64,000 nucleotides of DNA. It comes from Chondrilla cf. caribensis. Its lineage: Eukaryota; Porifera; Demospongiae; Chondrillida; Chondrillidae. Position 1 is the stretch's first letter. Each line of letters begins with the position of its first letter. Shown here piece by piece: positions 28,800 through 42,500 of the stretch. Both the position numbers and the translations under genes were made by a program. The stretch covers positions 5,259,295 to 5,323,294 of the forward strand of contig OZ026555.1 in the NCBI GenBank assembly GCA_964020155.1, given 5' to 3'. Under the pieces are notes generated by a model that was not told the origin of the DNA, did not search any database, and saw only the letters and a list, made by a program, of their open reading frames with translations.

Positions 28800-31700
28800 A
28801 TGGACGAACTAGACGACTTTGACTACAACGATCCATCTGAAGAGGAAGAGGAGGAGGAAGAAGAAGATATCTATTTTGGGGGAGATAGCCTTGATATCAG
28901 TCAGCCATGTGCCAAGTCGTTTCCCGAGTTTCAATACATTATCTTGTCTCCGGAGAAGATCCAAGAAAAGATGTTTGAACTGGTGGACGAGGTCAACAAT
29001 GTTTTTCAACTGTCGAGACCAATCGTACGGGTACTTCTATCTCATTTCCGTTGGGACAAGGAGGAACTCATGTCGAGGTACTATTCGGGAGATCAAGAGG
29101 CGCTGTTCAAGGAAGCGCATGTCGTGTTTCCTCAGAAGCCCGAACCTGCCCACCCAAAAGTGAGTGTTTGGCACTGTCAGGTTTAGTGGTACACGGTCGA
29201 GATGCATACCTAAGCCCCTTCTGTGTGCTGGTAGGTAAAATGGGGTAACTTCGGGGATTTGACTATAACTTGATGCTTGTTATTGGAAAGACGCAATAGT
29301 TTTTAATGAAGTCCTTACCTTATACGAGGACAATGTATACTAACCTGCAGTAACTGTTGTAATTGTATTTATAAAAATCAGATTACTGAAGTTGCCCACT
29401 CTACGCCTTATGGGAATGTAGTTGTAGTTTCACCTGGTGTTGTTGATCCGGGTATATTGGGTGCTGTGGTGGCATATTGGGTGCTGTGGTGGCATATTGG
29501 GTGCTGTGGTGGCATATTGGGTGCTGTGGTGGTATATTGGGTGCTGTGGTGGTATATTGGGTGCTGTGGTGGTATATTGGGTGCTGTGGTGGTATATTGG
29601 GTGCTGTGGTGGCATATTGGGTGCTGTGGTGGTATATTGGGTGCTGTGGTGGCATATTGGGTGCTGTGGTGGTATATTGGGTGCTGTGGTGGTATATTGG
29701 GTGCTGTGGTGGTATATTGGGTGCTGTGGTGGTATATTGGGTGCTGTGGTGGCATATTGGGTGCTGTGGTGGCATATTGGGTGCTGTGGTGGCATATTGG
29801 GTGCTGTGGTGGTATATTGGGTGCTGTGGTGGCATATTGGGTGCTGTGGTGGCATATTGGGTGCTGTGGTGGTATATTGGGTGCTGTGGTGGTATATTGG
29901 GTGCTGTGGTGGTATATTGGGTGCTGTGGTGGTATATTGGGTGCTGTGGTGGTATATTGGGTGCTGTGGTGGTATATTGGGTGCTGTGGTGGTATCTGTG
30001 GTGTCTTGTGTAGTTGCAAGGTTGGTACAGTGTACTGTACTGACCATCCCTGTATCAATGGTGTGTTGCTATGGAAACTCATGTATTTTATTTATTCCAC
30101 TCCAGCTGACAGTGCAGTGTGGAGCCTCAGCCACACAAGTGCACGATGTGTACTGTGACATCTGTTGCTGTTCTTTTGACAGAAAAGTGAGTTCCCTGCT
30201 GTCTTCTGTGGCATCAACACTGGATGCTCTACTGGTTCTCTTGTCCTCCAAACAGACCATGACTGGGCTGAACTGTGGTCACCTGTTCTGCTTGGAATGC
30301 TGGAATCTCTATCTACAGGAAGTGATCCGGGATGAGGGCAAGGCAGAGGTGAGTGCTCAGTTGTGATGCTCAGTGAATTGGCAACAAGTGCTGTTGTATC
30401 CTCTGTGCAGACCATCTACTGCCCCTCGACTGACTGTAATATTGTAGTCAGCGAAGACACCATATTGTGAGTGACTGTGTGTGTATGTGTGTGTGCATGT
30501 ATGTGTGTGTATACACATATTAGTTTAGAATATGTTTGTGTGCATGTTCATGTATGCTGCTCTGTATGCCGTGCATAAAGTTTTTGTATACCACTAAATG
30601 AGAATGGTCTGTAAGGTGTAGCCTTGGGTAACTAATATGTTCGCCCTTTGCAGACGTCTCTTACAAGATGAAAGTGTTAAGAAAAAGTACAGATACTTGA
30701 TAACTAACAGTTTTGTTGAAGCCAATCGCTCCCTGACCTGGTGCCCACATCCCGGGTGTGTCAATGCTGTCTTCACTGCTGACAGAGAAGAGCGAGCTGT
30801 TCGTTGTTCTTGTGATGGAATGTTTTGGTTAGTTGTCGTAATCTGGAATTTCCCCCTGTCATGACTGACCTATCTTATGACTTGTTCAGTTTTGGCTGCA
30901 AGAGGGACCCTCATGAACCCCTCACCTGCGACTTGCTGTCAAAATGGCTGAAGAAATGTGATGATGAAAGCGAGACAGCTAACTGGTTCCATATAAATAC
31001 AAAGGTGACAGTGGTTATACACTGATACTGGTGCTATGGGGATAGTGAATACTTGGAATCTTTGTTATTATCAATTTGTACATTTTGAACCTCAGGAGTG
31101 TCCAAAATGTCATGCACCTATTGAGAAGAATGGTGGTTGCAACCACATCACATGTCGTAACAGCTCATGCAGGGCGGAGTTCTGTTGGATGTGTTTGGGT
31201 CCCTGGGATCGTCACGGCTCCAGCTGGTACAAGTGTAACAGATACGATGAGAGTGATTCCAAGGAGGCTCGCAGTGCCCAGCAGAAGTCAAGAGCTGCTT
31301 TGGAACGATATTTATTTTACTGTAATCGTTACCTCACACACTATAAGAGCAATAAACTGGAACACAAACTGTACGCAATGATCAGAGAGAAGAGACAAGA
31401 ACTGGAGAAACTGGCTATCCCTCAGGTGGAGGTGAGCGGATTATATTGTTGTGATGTGCTCATTGTTGAAGTGGTCTCACTCCACTCGTCATCAGTCCCA
31501 CTTCCTGAAAGCAGCAGTGGACACACTGTCTGAGTGTCGGAGCACCTTGATGTATACGTATGCATTTGCCTTCTATCTGAAGAAGAACAACCAGTGTATG
31601 ATATTCGAGGTGAGTTTACCGTGCTCCCACCTGACATGCCACACACCTTGTGTGAAGAGCTGTATGACCGCTGAAGAGACCCGTTCTCCATCCTCTCCTG

Positions 31701-31975
31701 TGTTGACAGGTTAATCAAGCTGATATGGAGTTGGCCACAGAGCACCTCTCTCGCTACCTGGAGCAAGACTTGGCTGACAGCAAAGATGAATTTCAGAAGT
31801 TAAAAGTTGTAGTATTGGACAAAACAAAGTAGGTTCAGTTTTGCTGTGATTTTTGGAATTCTGTTGTACTTTTTCATGGTTTGTGTCCAACAGGTACTGC
31901 AATGCCAGGAAGATGGTCCTCTTGCAACACGTTTATGAAGGATATGCTCAGGGAACATGGGAGTTCCAGGAATAA
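28800..31975 (+). CDS. ARIH1: Ariadne-1 RBR E3 ubiquitin ligase
   Basis: The protein begins [20 protein letters not shown], an acidic N-terminus, then a UBA-like domain ([31 protein letters not shown]). RING1 (CDICCCSF ... [18 protein letters not shown]), IBR ([13 protein letters not shown] ... [19 protein letters not shown]) and RING2 ([19 protein letters not shown], with the catalytic Cys in GGCNH, then [22 protein letters not shown]) follow. The Ariadne domain has [33 protein letters not shown] and a final [19 protein letters not shown]. Length and motifs match animal ARIH1. The enzyme transfers ubiquitin through its own cysteine and in animals is switched on by neddylated cullin-RING ligases. 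The first intron contains a 20-bp minisatellite. The stop is 80 bp from the UBAP2L stop. Confidence 0.96.
29447..29995. repeat. 20-bp minisatellite (about 27 copies) in ARIH1 intron 1
   Basis: Nearly perfect head-to-tail copies of a 20-bp unit (catattgggtgctgtggtgg). The only common difference is C or T at one position (gcata or gtata). The unit has no stop codon in any frame, so all six frames stay open for hundreds of bases. Confidence 0.97.
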
Positions 31976-32055
31976 TTTTATGTTTTATTCAAATGTACAC
32001 AACAAACATACACTGCATTTAATACAATATATAATTATTGTTTGACTGAGAGTTA

Positions 32056-35000
32056 TTAAGTGCTGTGAGAGGCTTGGCCCCAGGTCCCGGTGTAGTTCCT
32101 TGAATGCTTGGGTGCCTGTGCTTGACGACCAGTCCCACCAGCCCCTCCTTCTTGTGGGAGTGGCATTACTGCAGTTTGATAAGGGAGATGATGCAGGTAC
32201 CCATATCCACCAGATCCGCCCATAGGCATGTTGTAGCCAAAGTTACCACCACTGCCCACTCCTTTACCATCATACTAGTGATGAGAAAGTTGAAAAAGAT
32301 AAACACCAGATGGATGCACACAAGGTATGTCCCCCACACACCTGATGTTTGAACCCATCTGCAGTGACTCCACCAGTCTTCACGGACGAGCTGGTAGGGA
32401 ATCTATACTCTTGATCTTCGTATCCTCCAAAAGCTGTTGTTGAAGGGGGGAAGGTCGTAGCATTTCCAGTGGGAAACCCACCTCCACTGGCTGGCTTAGG
32501 ACCCATCTGCTGTGAATACGGCATTCCCATATACATTCCCATCCCATAATATGGGTATGGAATTGGAACCGGATGAGGTTGTCCCTGTTGCATGCCAGCA
32601 CCTACAGAAATACACATCATCTCAAACAACTGCACAATGCCCTAGCTCTCTGGCTAGGTGTGTGCCTACCTTGCTGTTGAGTGACAGTAGAAGGAGATCC
32701 CACTGCTTTGGAATCTGCAGATGAATAGAGATCACTAACTACTCAACGTAACTAGGCAAAGGGAGAGAACTGACCTCCAAAGGACACCAATGTGTCTCTT
32801 GAGATGTTGCCATAATCCGCTGAACTGACATGGTGGTAGTACTGCAGGGGAGATGGTGATCGACATGATGATAGTGCAGTAGTTGAGATGGTGATCGACA
32901 TGATGATAGTGCAGTAGTTGAGATGGTGATCGACATGATGATAGTGCAGTAGTTGAGATGGTGATCGACATGATGATAGTGCAGTAGTTGAGATGGAGAT
33001 CGGCATGATGGTAGTGCGGTAGTTGAGACAGTGATCAATGGCAACGTTGGTGGTGGAGTGAGGACAGTAACAATGCTGACAGCAGACAATCAAACAGTGA
33101 GAGATGGTCAGTAGTGACCAGCGAGTACTATCGGCTCACCATGTTATCATAGTACTGCATGGGCGGTGGCTGAAGAGAGAGATATTATAATATCACCATG
33201 GTAGCATATTATATATGATAGTCATATCAGCTCACTGCCATCATATAATGATGTGGCATCATCGTCGGGTACATCATGGGCTGCTGATTGGCTACAGGGA
33301 CTCCAGGTTTGGTTGCTATAGCACAAGAAAGATCAGTCAGGGTGTGGTCCAGTTAGGTGGGCGGAGGGTGGGTGTGGCAAACCTTGCACTTGGGACACAG
33401 ATGGCACTGTCTTGCTGTTGACGGCACTAGGTAGTGACAACTGTACAGTGGGCCCAGTAACAGTTGGTTTGCTGATAGAGTCCTGGAGGGAGGGGCATGA
33501 AACCAGCTGTAGCCACATCCATACATCAGCCACACCCACAAACTAACCCACTCCTTCCTCAGTATTGGTGTTGGGCAATTATTCAACAATCGCATTAATT
33601 GTGACATTGAACAAGGATCATTATAATTATTGTCATATCGTCATGAAAGTTCATATTACAAGTATTGTTGGAACATGATTATCAAGTATCAATTAATATG
33701 CCTATTAATGTTCTAGCAATGTGATAAGTCCACTATGAACTGATGGAAGCTGTCATTTATTGCATTTTACCAAACATCTCTGGTTTTACACAACACTGAC
33801 TATCCTATTGTCCACCGTCCAATAATCCTAACAATGATGATATTCACAACAGACAACTATCGTGAGTGAGATTTAGGATATGGCCCGACACTACTCATCC
33901 CCCCCCCCCCCCCCCACAGGCACATTCGTACACACATCACTGTGACAACTTCCCCAGTGACCTCACCTGTAGCTTGGAGTTGATCTGTGGAGCTTGTGAT
34001 GACACTTGTGTTGTGTGTTGTGATGTGGAGTCCGAGGTGACCTGGAAGCCCCTAGACTGCGGGAGGCTGGAGGGCATGTGTAGACCCTGGACCAGGAGAC
34101 GGAGGACTCACTAGAAGCACTGCCATGACAACACTTTGGTCTCACCTGTGGAGGTACTTGCCGTGATAAACCGGGAGGAGGGTCTATCTTGGCAGGCAGA
34201 CTTTGTGTGTCTGTTCCTAGAAAACTGCTGGTTGTCGTGGACGTGTCTGGTACACTCAAATTGCGTGGAAATTCACTAAAGTCAGAATAAGAGATGCGTT
34301 CAATAATGTTGTTGCCAAAAAAGAAATTTCAGAAACTAACTCTTTTTCAGCTGGTGGAGTTTTAACAGAGGGTTCCGTAACCATGGTTACCATGTCGTTC
34401 TAAAACAGTATTAATGTCATAATATACAACATTAAACGATTATACCTTACTCCACCCACCTCAACGACAGGGACATCCTCCTGTAGTTCAACTCCTGATG
34501 ATGAATTACTTGTTGAATCTCCAAACCCAATTCCCAAGTTTCCAAATTGAATTTCAAGTCCTTCAATTGTGTTTGATGGCATCTCGACAGCGTCCCGTGG
34601 TATCTACCAAAATTAACATATTCTGTATACTTTGACCAGTCACCAAACACTACCGTACACCGAGTTACGGAACACTAACTAACATTGGATTTGGCTGCTT
34701 TGCGAGACTTTAGTTTAGTCTTCTTTTCCACAGCATCATCGACACCACTGAACTGGACACGGGGGCGGGACGAAGGTGGTAGATCAGAAGAAGGGGTTCC
34801 CACAGTGATAGAATTGGACCTAGGAATGGTTCAATAGATAATTGCCTGCATCAATTGGAAACACCAACAAACACTTACAAATCCTCAGGTAGTGATGAGT
34901 GAGTGTTGCTTAGAGAGACATCTTCCCACCCTGATCCCTCCTCATGAGGACCAACGATATTCTGTGGACAAGACAGCCGTCAATGGTAGAACATTTCATG

Positions 35001-35479
35001 GCAGACGTATTTCTATTCTGCCTCACCTGAGTTGAGTGGGTGGGGCTCTGGATGGAGGGAAGTATGTTCTGTGAGGACAACACAGAGCCCTGAGAGGAGG
35101 GTATGACGTCCTCAGAATCCCATAGCTCCTCAGAGTTCACTTGTGACTGAGGGAGGGAGAGCTCCAATTGGCTTGATGGACCAGTTCCCCCTTCCAGCCG
35201 TTCTGATGATGGCGGTCGACCGAATCCACCCCGCTTTCCCTCACGGGTACCACGGTAACCACTGTGGCTGTTGCCACGACGACCAAAACCTCGTCCCCTG
35301 GATCCTCTTCCCCGATCTGCCTTTATACGAGGTTTTCCCCTAGCAGACCGGGTTCTCCCCTCGTGCTTGATCACCACGACATCATCACCTCCAAACGAAT
35401 CCACAACTTTCTTTGGAGCTGGAGACACAAGTAAGCAATATGAAAATATGTATATATAATGTACAGTGTGCACGTGTGC

Positions 35480-35537
<58 letters not shown>

Positions 35538-36276
35538 CGGTGTATGGTGTGTGGTGGTATTGTAAACTTCCATACCTTGTCGGACAGCTCGTTTCAGTTG
35601 TTGTTTGGTGCGATCTCCTTTCTTTCTATTAATGACTGAAGAGGACTCTTCCACAGGAGCTTCCGACTCCTGTTTCTTCTTCCCCTTCCTACTAGTAGTG
35701 GTCCACTCCCCCTGGGAATGATTTACACATCAGTACACACAAGCTCCACCCACTGTGTATAACATGCCTACTACACACAAGCTCCACCCACTAAGTACGA
35801 CACGCCTACTATACACAAGCTCCACCCACTGTGTATAACATGCCTACTACACACAAGCTCCACCCACTAAGTACGACACGCCTACTATACACAAGCTCCA
35901 CCCACTGTGATTTTTTCCGTGCTCTCATCCAAAAGCACAGCGGCTGCCTTTTCAGGATCAAAGTCGTTGTCATGAAGCGCTACCAATATCTCATCCTGTG
36001 TCTTGTCGCGGCACACAGCTGAAACTTGTGTTATCCTCTCCTCAATGTCAGCAGGAGTAGAATCTGACAACATACGAGCTACGTGGACGGCCTCCGCCGG
36101 CGGCTACATGGGGAGATTGGTTACAGTATAAATAATATGGCTGACTATTCACAATTATGACCGTACAAAGGTGGAATGGGATTACATGGGCTCTTAGACA
36201 TTCTCACCCTTTTATACTGGTTGGGATGACTCTCCTGGTCCGGCTGTGGGTCCACTACAGACGTTTTCTGACTCAT
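32056..36276 (-). CDS. UBAP2L: UBAP2L / lingerer-type UBA and RGG protein
   Basis: The first exon encodes MSQKTSVVDPQPDQESHP; the second gives the UBA domain (MLSDSTPADIEERITQV ... CRDKTQDEILVALHDN ... FDPEKAAAVLLDES). GEWTTTSRKGKKKQ and KKGDRTKQQLKRAVRQG follow, then an RGG-rich exon (RGRGSRGRGFGRRGN). The conserved DUF3697 core appears as MPSNTIEGLEIQFGNLGIGFG. A long low-complexity region rich in Ser, Pro, Gln, Tyr and Gly ends with YTGTWGQASHST. The order UBA, RGG, short 'LEIQFG' motif and disordered tail is that of vertebrate UBAP2/UBAP2L and Drosophila lingerer, RNA-binding proteins of stress granules. The small 3' exons are less certain than the first five. Introns carry a CA tract, a 38-bp and a 35-bp minisatellite. 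Confidence 0.88.
32846..33015. repeat. 35-bp minisatellite near UBAP2L 3' exons
   Basis: About five copies of a 35-bp unit containing gatcgacatgatgatagtg. The unit is not a multiple of three, which fits an intronic position. Confidence 0.88.
35482..35536. repeat. (TG)n microsatellite in UBAP2L intron
   Basis: A TG tract on the plus strand, CA in the UBAP2L transcript, lies in the intron after the exon ending RAVRQG. Confidence 0.92.
35735..35912. repeat. 38-bp minisatellite in UBAP2L intron
   Basis: Four to five copies of a 38-bp unit starting acacaagctccacccact, alternating between 'gtgtataacatg' and 'aagtacgacacg' versions, so a higher-order dimer may be present. It lies upstream (plus strand) of the UBA exon. 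Confidence 0.88.
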
Positions 36277-36560
36277 TTTTACACATAAAATGGCGTCCTA
36301 AAGGAATATTGAATGGAATACCTCGATATAAACCGCGATTCTTTATGACAAGGGAACACTTTCGGCGATCACATGCAAGAAGAAAGGTTTTACAATATTT
36401 TGTATCATCCTCAAGGACACGGAGACGACCCACTCACCGAAGACTATAAGCTTTAAAATTTTCCCCGCGGTACTTTCACGTGGCTGATAAATTACGCAAC
36501 AATATTAATGACGTCATACAAAACTTCACTGTACAGTAATGAGATCGGTCGTGGTTCAGT

Positions 36561-39500
36561 CTATACAGAGGCGTGTACTAAGTGGTGGTATGTGATGGGG
36601 TAGCCTGCTTGTGTGATTGCTGTAATAGTTACAATGTAGTCCTGAGATGGCAATAGTCTTCGTGCATTGAAGATCAAAACCGTCATCTCTGTCTCGTACC
36701 AGGCTGTGACAGGAGCACTCCCCATAGCATTCACAATTGAGACTTCGTAACGGAGAGGAGTACTGGAATAGAATTTGTCCGTCCAATCAATTGTCAGGGA
36801 TTCTTCTGAGGTGTTCCACACTGCCAATACGGGTGACCCTGTGAGGAAGAAGAAATCCTGATAATTGTATAACTCTGTAAACTCAATATACTAGACTGAC
36901 CTGTTATGCTCGGCTGTTCTGTGGATATATTGAAACCAGCATACAAGAGAGCTGCCCCCTCTTGGGCAGCAGGGCCCACGGGTCTGACCTCAAAGTAGTT
37001 CTCTGTGAACTCGGGTAAGTTCAAGTTGAACAGTGTTAGCTGCTGCAGCTGCCCTACATCCACCCAATCTGTGCTACCATTCCTTATTCTCATCTGATAT
37101 GACAGAGGTGACGTGTTTGATCGACCACTCCACACAGCTGTGAAATCATCTGTGGGGAAATACCCTTGCTTCGATGCATAAAATGTACTACTAGTGGGCG
37201 TGTCCAGAACAAGCATTGCATCAGAGAGTGAGGGAGGTGGTATGACTGTTATCCCATCACTGGTAGCCACAGCAACCAATCCAGCTCCATTGACACACAT
37301 TACAACAGTGTAGAACACGGAAGAAGCCATGTCAGTAGTGTTCCAGGTGTGAGAGTGGACCCTCGTTATAGCAAGAGGCGCAATATCGTAGAGTCCTCTT
37401 CTAGACCCCAGTCCGACATAACAGTGACTAACACCACTCTCCCCATCCATCACTCCATTCCACGTAACCTGGAACACACGATCTAATGTGTAGTCTATAT
37501 CCTCTGGCTCTGCACCATCGATTACTCCATTTGGAAATGTGGGAGAAGTGAAATCAACAATAAAGGGGTCTGACTGGACGATTCTGGTCAACCCTGCCCC
37601 ATTGGTCAGTTTCAGGGTAGCATGGAGGTGACTTCCATGTGAGAGGTGCAAAGGGCCCAACGCTCCACATGAACCAGTGGTGGGCTGAAAATGATGATGT
37701 TGTGTACCACCTGGGGAGTTCCCTAACGCCCATGCCTGGCTAGCAATACCACTTTCACTATCTTGTACATTCCAACAGAAATGCACCTTTTTCAACTGAG
37801 ACAAATATCTTCTACTGGGTCTGAATACTTGAGGCCACGTCACTCTGAAACCCGTATCATTGAGAGAGTTTGGATTACTGCATGTTGCTATGGAAACATC
37901 ATCAATAAGGAAGCCATAGCCATAGTTGCTATGTGATTGGATAGCAATGTTTGTGGAGGGGCTCTCAGCTGTGAATTCGAATAATACATAGCTCCATTGG
38001 TTGGTTGCTATGAACAACCACACTGACCGACCGTCAATTTCAACACTACCACTTGCAGGCTGCCACCCATAGCCAGTGGGTGGGGCTCTAACAGCAAAGG
38101 AGAAACGATATGTGGATCCAGTTTGAGTAGTGACGTTTTGACTGATGTAGCTCTCGACAAGAGCGCTATAGCAACCATCAGCAGGTACTGTAGTGTGAAT
38201 GGTTGCTATACTAACAGATGGTCCAACTCTCCATCCATCAAGTGAACCTCCATCAGAAAGGCATTTAGAAAGAAATTTTCCCTCAAAGCCCTCAAAGGAT
38301 GGATTGACAACAACATTAGAGTCAAAGGTACAGGACACACCCAAGGGAGGAGTTTTGTCTCCTGTCACCATGGCAACAGCAGTCATGGATGATGTGCCAA
38401 TGGCATCCACTGCCTGTACGTGAATGGTGTAGTTCACTCCATGTTGGAGCGAGTTCGGGTGGACATGGGACAAGGAGAGACCTACATGGAGGAAGTCCAA
38501 ATCTGTGGGCGGAGTCAGTGATTCTTGAACAGCATAACGATAATAATCTATGGGTGTGGTGTATCCATGGAAACCTGTCCACCACAAGTATAGTTTCACA
38601 CCTTCCGTTACTTTGTAAAAAACATGGCCAACAACGGTAGTTCGATTGTCATAAAGAAACCCATCTGACACGGAGTGGATGGACAGCCCCAGGGCATTCA
38701 CTGCCGAGACCGTAGTGAGGTAGAGCCTGCCAGCGTACACATTCCGAATGGTGACGGGGTGGTGGTCCTCACTAGGTTCCAACAAGTTAGCAATATCACC
38801 ATTTCCTGAGGGAAAACAATGTAAACATCAACCAAAGAAAAATCTACCACAACAAACACACACACACACCTCCTGGACTGGTTCCCACTCTGATTTGATA
38901 GTTCAGTTCCTGTTCTGGTAGGAACACTCCAGTCCATGCCACGTCCACCTCTTTACTGGACACATAGTCCACATCCCGAGAGATCCCCTCCATCACTCTT
39001 CGCCCCTTGACAACACTCGGCCCCACGAGGTCAACTGTGATTGGGGCTGATGTAAACACTGCATACTCCGTGTTGCTGTACCACGCCCTTACTAGGATCT
39101 GGTACACACCCCCATGAACAAGACTGTCAGTTGGTGTGTATATGGCAGTATTTAATGAGTCCCCGAGATACCAAACTGAGGGAAATTGATTGGTTGAAAT
39201 CACCGTCCATTCAACCCAGCCAACCTCACTACCAGTATAATTCCAAACAGCTTCAAGTTTATCTCTTCTAATGTTGTAGGTCACATTTGTTGGCCACAGT
39301 AAAGGTTGGGGGAAGGACGGGGATACACCCAGCTCTCCACTTCTCAAGGATGTCACATTGCTACAGGTGATGATGGGAGCTGTGTTGACATTGCACCGCT
39401 CCCCTCTGGGGCCACATGTGCAGTGGCCCATACAGGTCTGAGGTAGACAGTCCACCGATCGTACCAGAAGGAGAGTTTTGTTAGTAGACACTGGGTCTCT

Positions 39501-42500
39501 GTAAACAATGAAACTACCCACAACTTTAGCACTGGGTAGACCCACGCCATTGACCGTCCACATGACGATGTAAACAGTGGAATTCCGCTGTAGAGGGGAG
39601 GTTAAGCCAATGGAGCCCACACCCTCTGACCCAACCCCAATTACCTGAGGTCCTCCCGACAAGTCTTCTGTGTTGTACTGCGACCCCACGGTCACCATGA
39701 CGCTGGACACTCCAGAGTGAGGGTCACTGAACCCGGTCCATGCGAGTGTCAACCACCCCCTACCATTCCGGTTCCTCCAGGTCATGCCCAAAGGGACACT
39801 CCTGGACAGGTTGGCTGATGACTCGGTGTCTACTGCAAAGTACCCATCTATTGGGGGAGAGGAATCAACAAGCACCACCTCATCACTGGAGGAACGAGTG
39901 CAGAGTCCATGTACAGAGCAGACTGTGACAAATGCTGTGTACTTATCACCATCTGACAGCTGGAGATAGGCTGTCACACCTGAAAAACTATGAATATATT
40001 TAACTGGGAGAGGCCTTGCATACTTTTCTGGAATAAGTGTCCAATAAACAGTGGGTGTGTCCTTAGTGGGTGTGGTCACATTCCACATCAATCGAACAAC
40101 AGAGTTGGTATATTGAGAGTGGTTTACATTACTTCCTGCCCAGTGCACATCCACCTGTGGGGGTGACAGAAAAGGGTGTGTGTCATCCATGGACACTCCC
40201 CCCGAGTGCACTGTTATGCTTGCACCAGCATTGTTGACTGCTGTTATGGTAAAGAACACATCCCTCCTATCACTGATGTTGGTGCCAGTGATGATTGAAG
40301 TTTGAATAGCTGGGAGGAGAGTGGGCGGAACCAAGGAAGTATCACCAGGGAAATACCCAGCTGCGTAAATGTAGTGGCTAAGTCCGGACTCAAGATCGTG
40401 GAATCCCCTCCAGGAGCTGTACTTGTGTGCTCTGAGGGAAAGACAATACCATGATCACAGGAGAGACCTGTATGTATTTGTGTCTGATCATTACCTGTCA
40501 GCTTGATGGGTGACACTTGAGAGATTAATTCCATCAAATACCACACCCACTGTGGGTGGAGTCAAGTCGATCGTGATCCCATCTGAATACCCACAGCAGT
40601 GGCACAGTCCGGCAGTGTTACAGGCTTGAACTGAGATGTAGTATGTGGTCCCATGAGTCAAGGAGAGCCCCTGAGCAGTGGCTTGCAGAGACCTCCCAAC
40701 AGATGTGAACTCCTGCACATCTCTGCACCGGCTGCAAGACCCGATGGCCCAGTAGTAGTGTACGGTGGTGTGAGGGTCGTGATAGGACAACCAGTGGGCG
40801 GAGATGGTGGAGTCAGATGTGGTGAAGTCCTCGTCATTGTCTCCTAGTCCATCGTAGACTACCTGCTCACCGACAGGGGGGGAGGAGTCGTATATGTATC
40901 CCAGTTCAGATGTGTACACTCCCACTAGTCCAATAACATTGGAGACCTTAAGGTTGGGATAAATTGCCAGTAAAACACAACACACAGCTAGTATAAACCA
41001 GGACACACAGTCCACACTGGTACAGCTAGTATGAACCAGGACACACAGTCCACACTGGTACAGCTAGTATGAACCAGGACACACAGTCCACACTGGTACA
41101 GCTAGTATGAACCAGGACACGCAGTCCACACTGGTACAGCTAGTATGAACCAGGACACACAGTCCACACTGGTACAGCTCACCTTCACGTTCACATAGAG
41201 AATATCTCCATCTTTCACAGAGAAGTTGTTCAATGCCAAACTTGTTGAAGTGGACCCGATGTCCTCTACCTTGGTCCACAACCCACTGCTGCTCCTCCCC
41301 GGATGTGAACCGAGCGATACTGAGATGTCTTTGACACAACTCTCCTCCTCCACTGGTGGGTACCAGTGGACGGTGATGTGTTCGAGGGAAGTGATGGCAT
41401 GAGCATGTTTAGACCCAGCCCATATTCTACTTAAAGTGGGCGGAGTGGTATCAATAATTACAGGGTCTGACTCAGTAGTGTTGAATTGTCCAACATAGTC
41501 TGTAGCCTTCACTGTAACATAATAAGGTACGCCAGGAAGAAGGCGGAGACCACGAATGAAGGCCTCATCAGACACACCCACTGATGTAAACGGTACGATA
41601 TCCACACCTTTAGGCATGGTCCCGATGGCATACTCGTAATAAGCAATAAAGGCTCCAGTGAACCCCTCCCATGTTAGGTTGACCTCAGAGAGAGAGGTCT
41701 GTACCACTTTATCTGTTCGGCATTGTGTACCATGCTGGTTAACACCAGTGGGGGTAACATAGACTACACCGGGAGGGGGCGGAACACTCAGTACCGTGAT
41801 CCCATCAGTACACACCTCCACTGCTCTCTCCACCACAGGTAGTACATCCACCTCAATCAAGTCACGGGGAAACCCCTTCACACATGTGTAATAGGTATGT
41901 TTATGTTTCAGCTCCAAACTACCCACTATCACAAAGTTGGAATGCGTCTGGCCACAGGAAATGGCTTGATCACATGGCAGGAAGTTGGGCTGGGTAGAAA
42001 CTGACCAATAGTAAACTTTGTACCTCAAAGAAGGCCAGACTGCTGCAATCTGATTGGTCACTGCTGTGTAGTCAACATCAACCCAGTTACTGACGACGTG
42101 GTCCTGATCCTCCCATCTCAGTGCACCGGGCACAGCAGTGAGGGAGTCTGGTAGTACATCCAGGACATCTGGAGGGGGAATGCTTGTGTCCTCCCTGTCA
42201 ACGAGCCCTCCTCCTGGTAGCTGGTATCGAATTGGAGCAGTTTTGGAGGACAACAGGTTGGCACTTGAATATGCTTTGACTGTGAGGAACACATCCACTT
42301 GACCGTCTATTGGTGGGTCACTGAAGGAGTCACCACTGTGAGAGCCATCTAAAGATTGCCATGGTAACAGCAGTCTCCCACCAGTGCTGTCTAGACCTAT
42401 GGTCCACTGGTATTCAACCACATCACTGGAGGTGGACACCAACCAAGACACACTGAGCACAGAGCTAGGTATAGAGTAAGACCCTTCAATTGAAAGTATA

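Noticed and set aside
29437..30366. Long open frames (up to 309 codons) in all six frames
   Set aside because: They arise because the 20-bp intronic minisatellite has no stop codons. Repeated [18 protein letters not shown] peptides have no splice or homology support.
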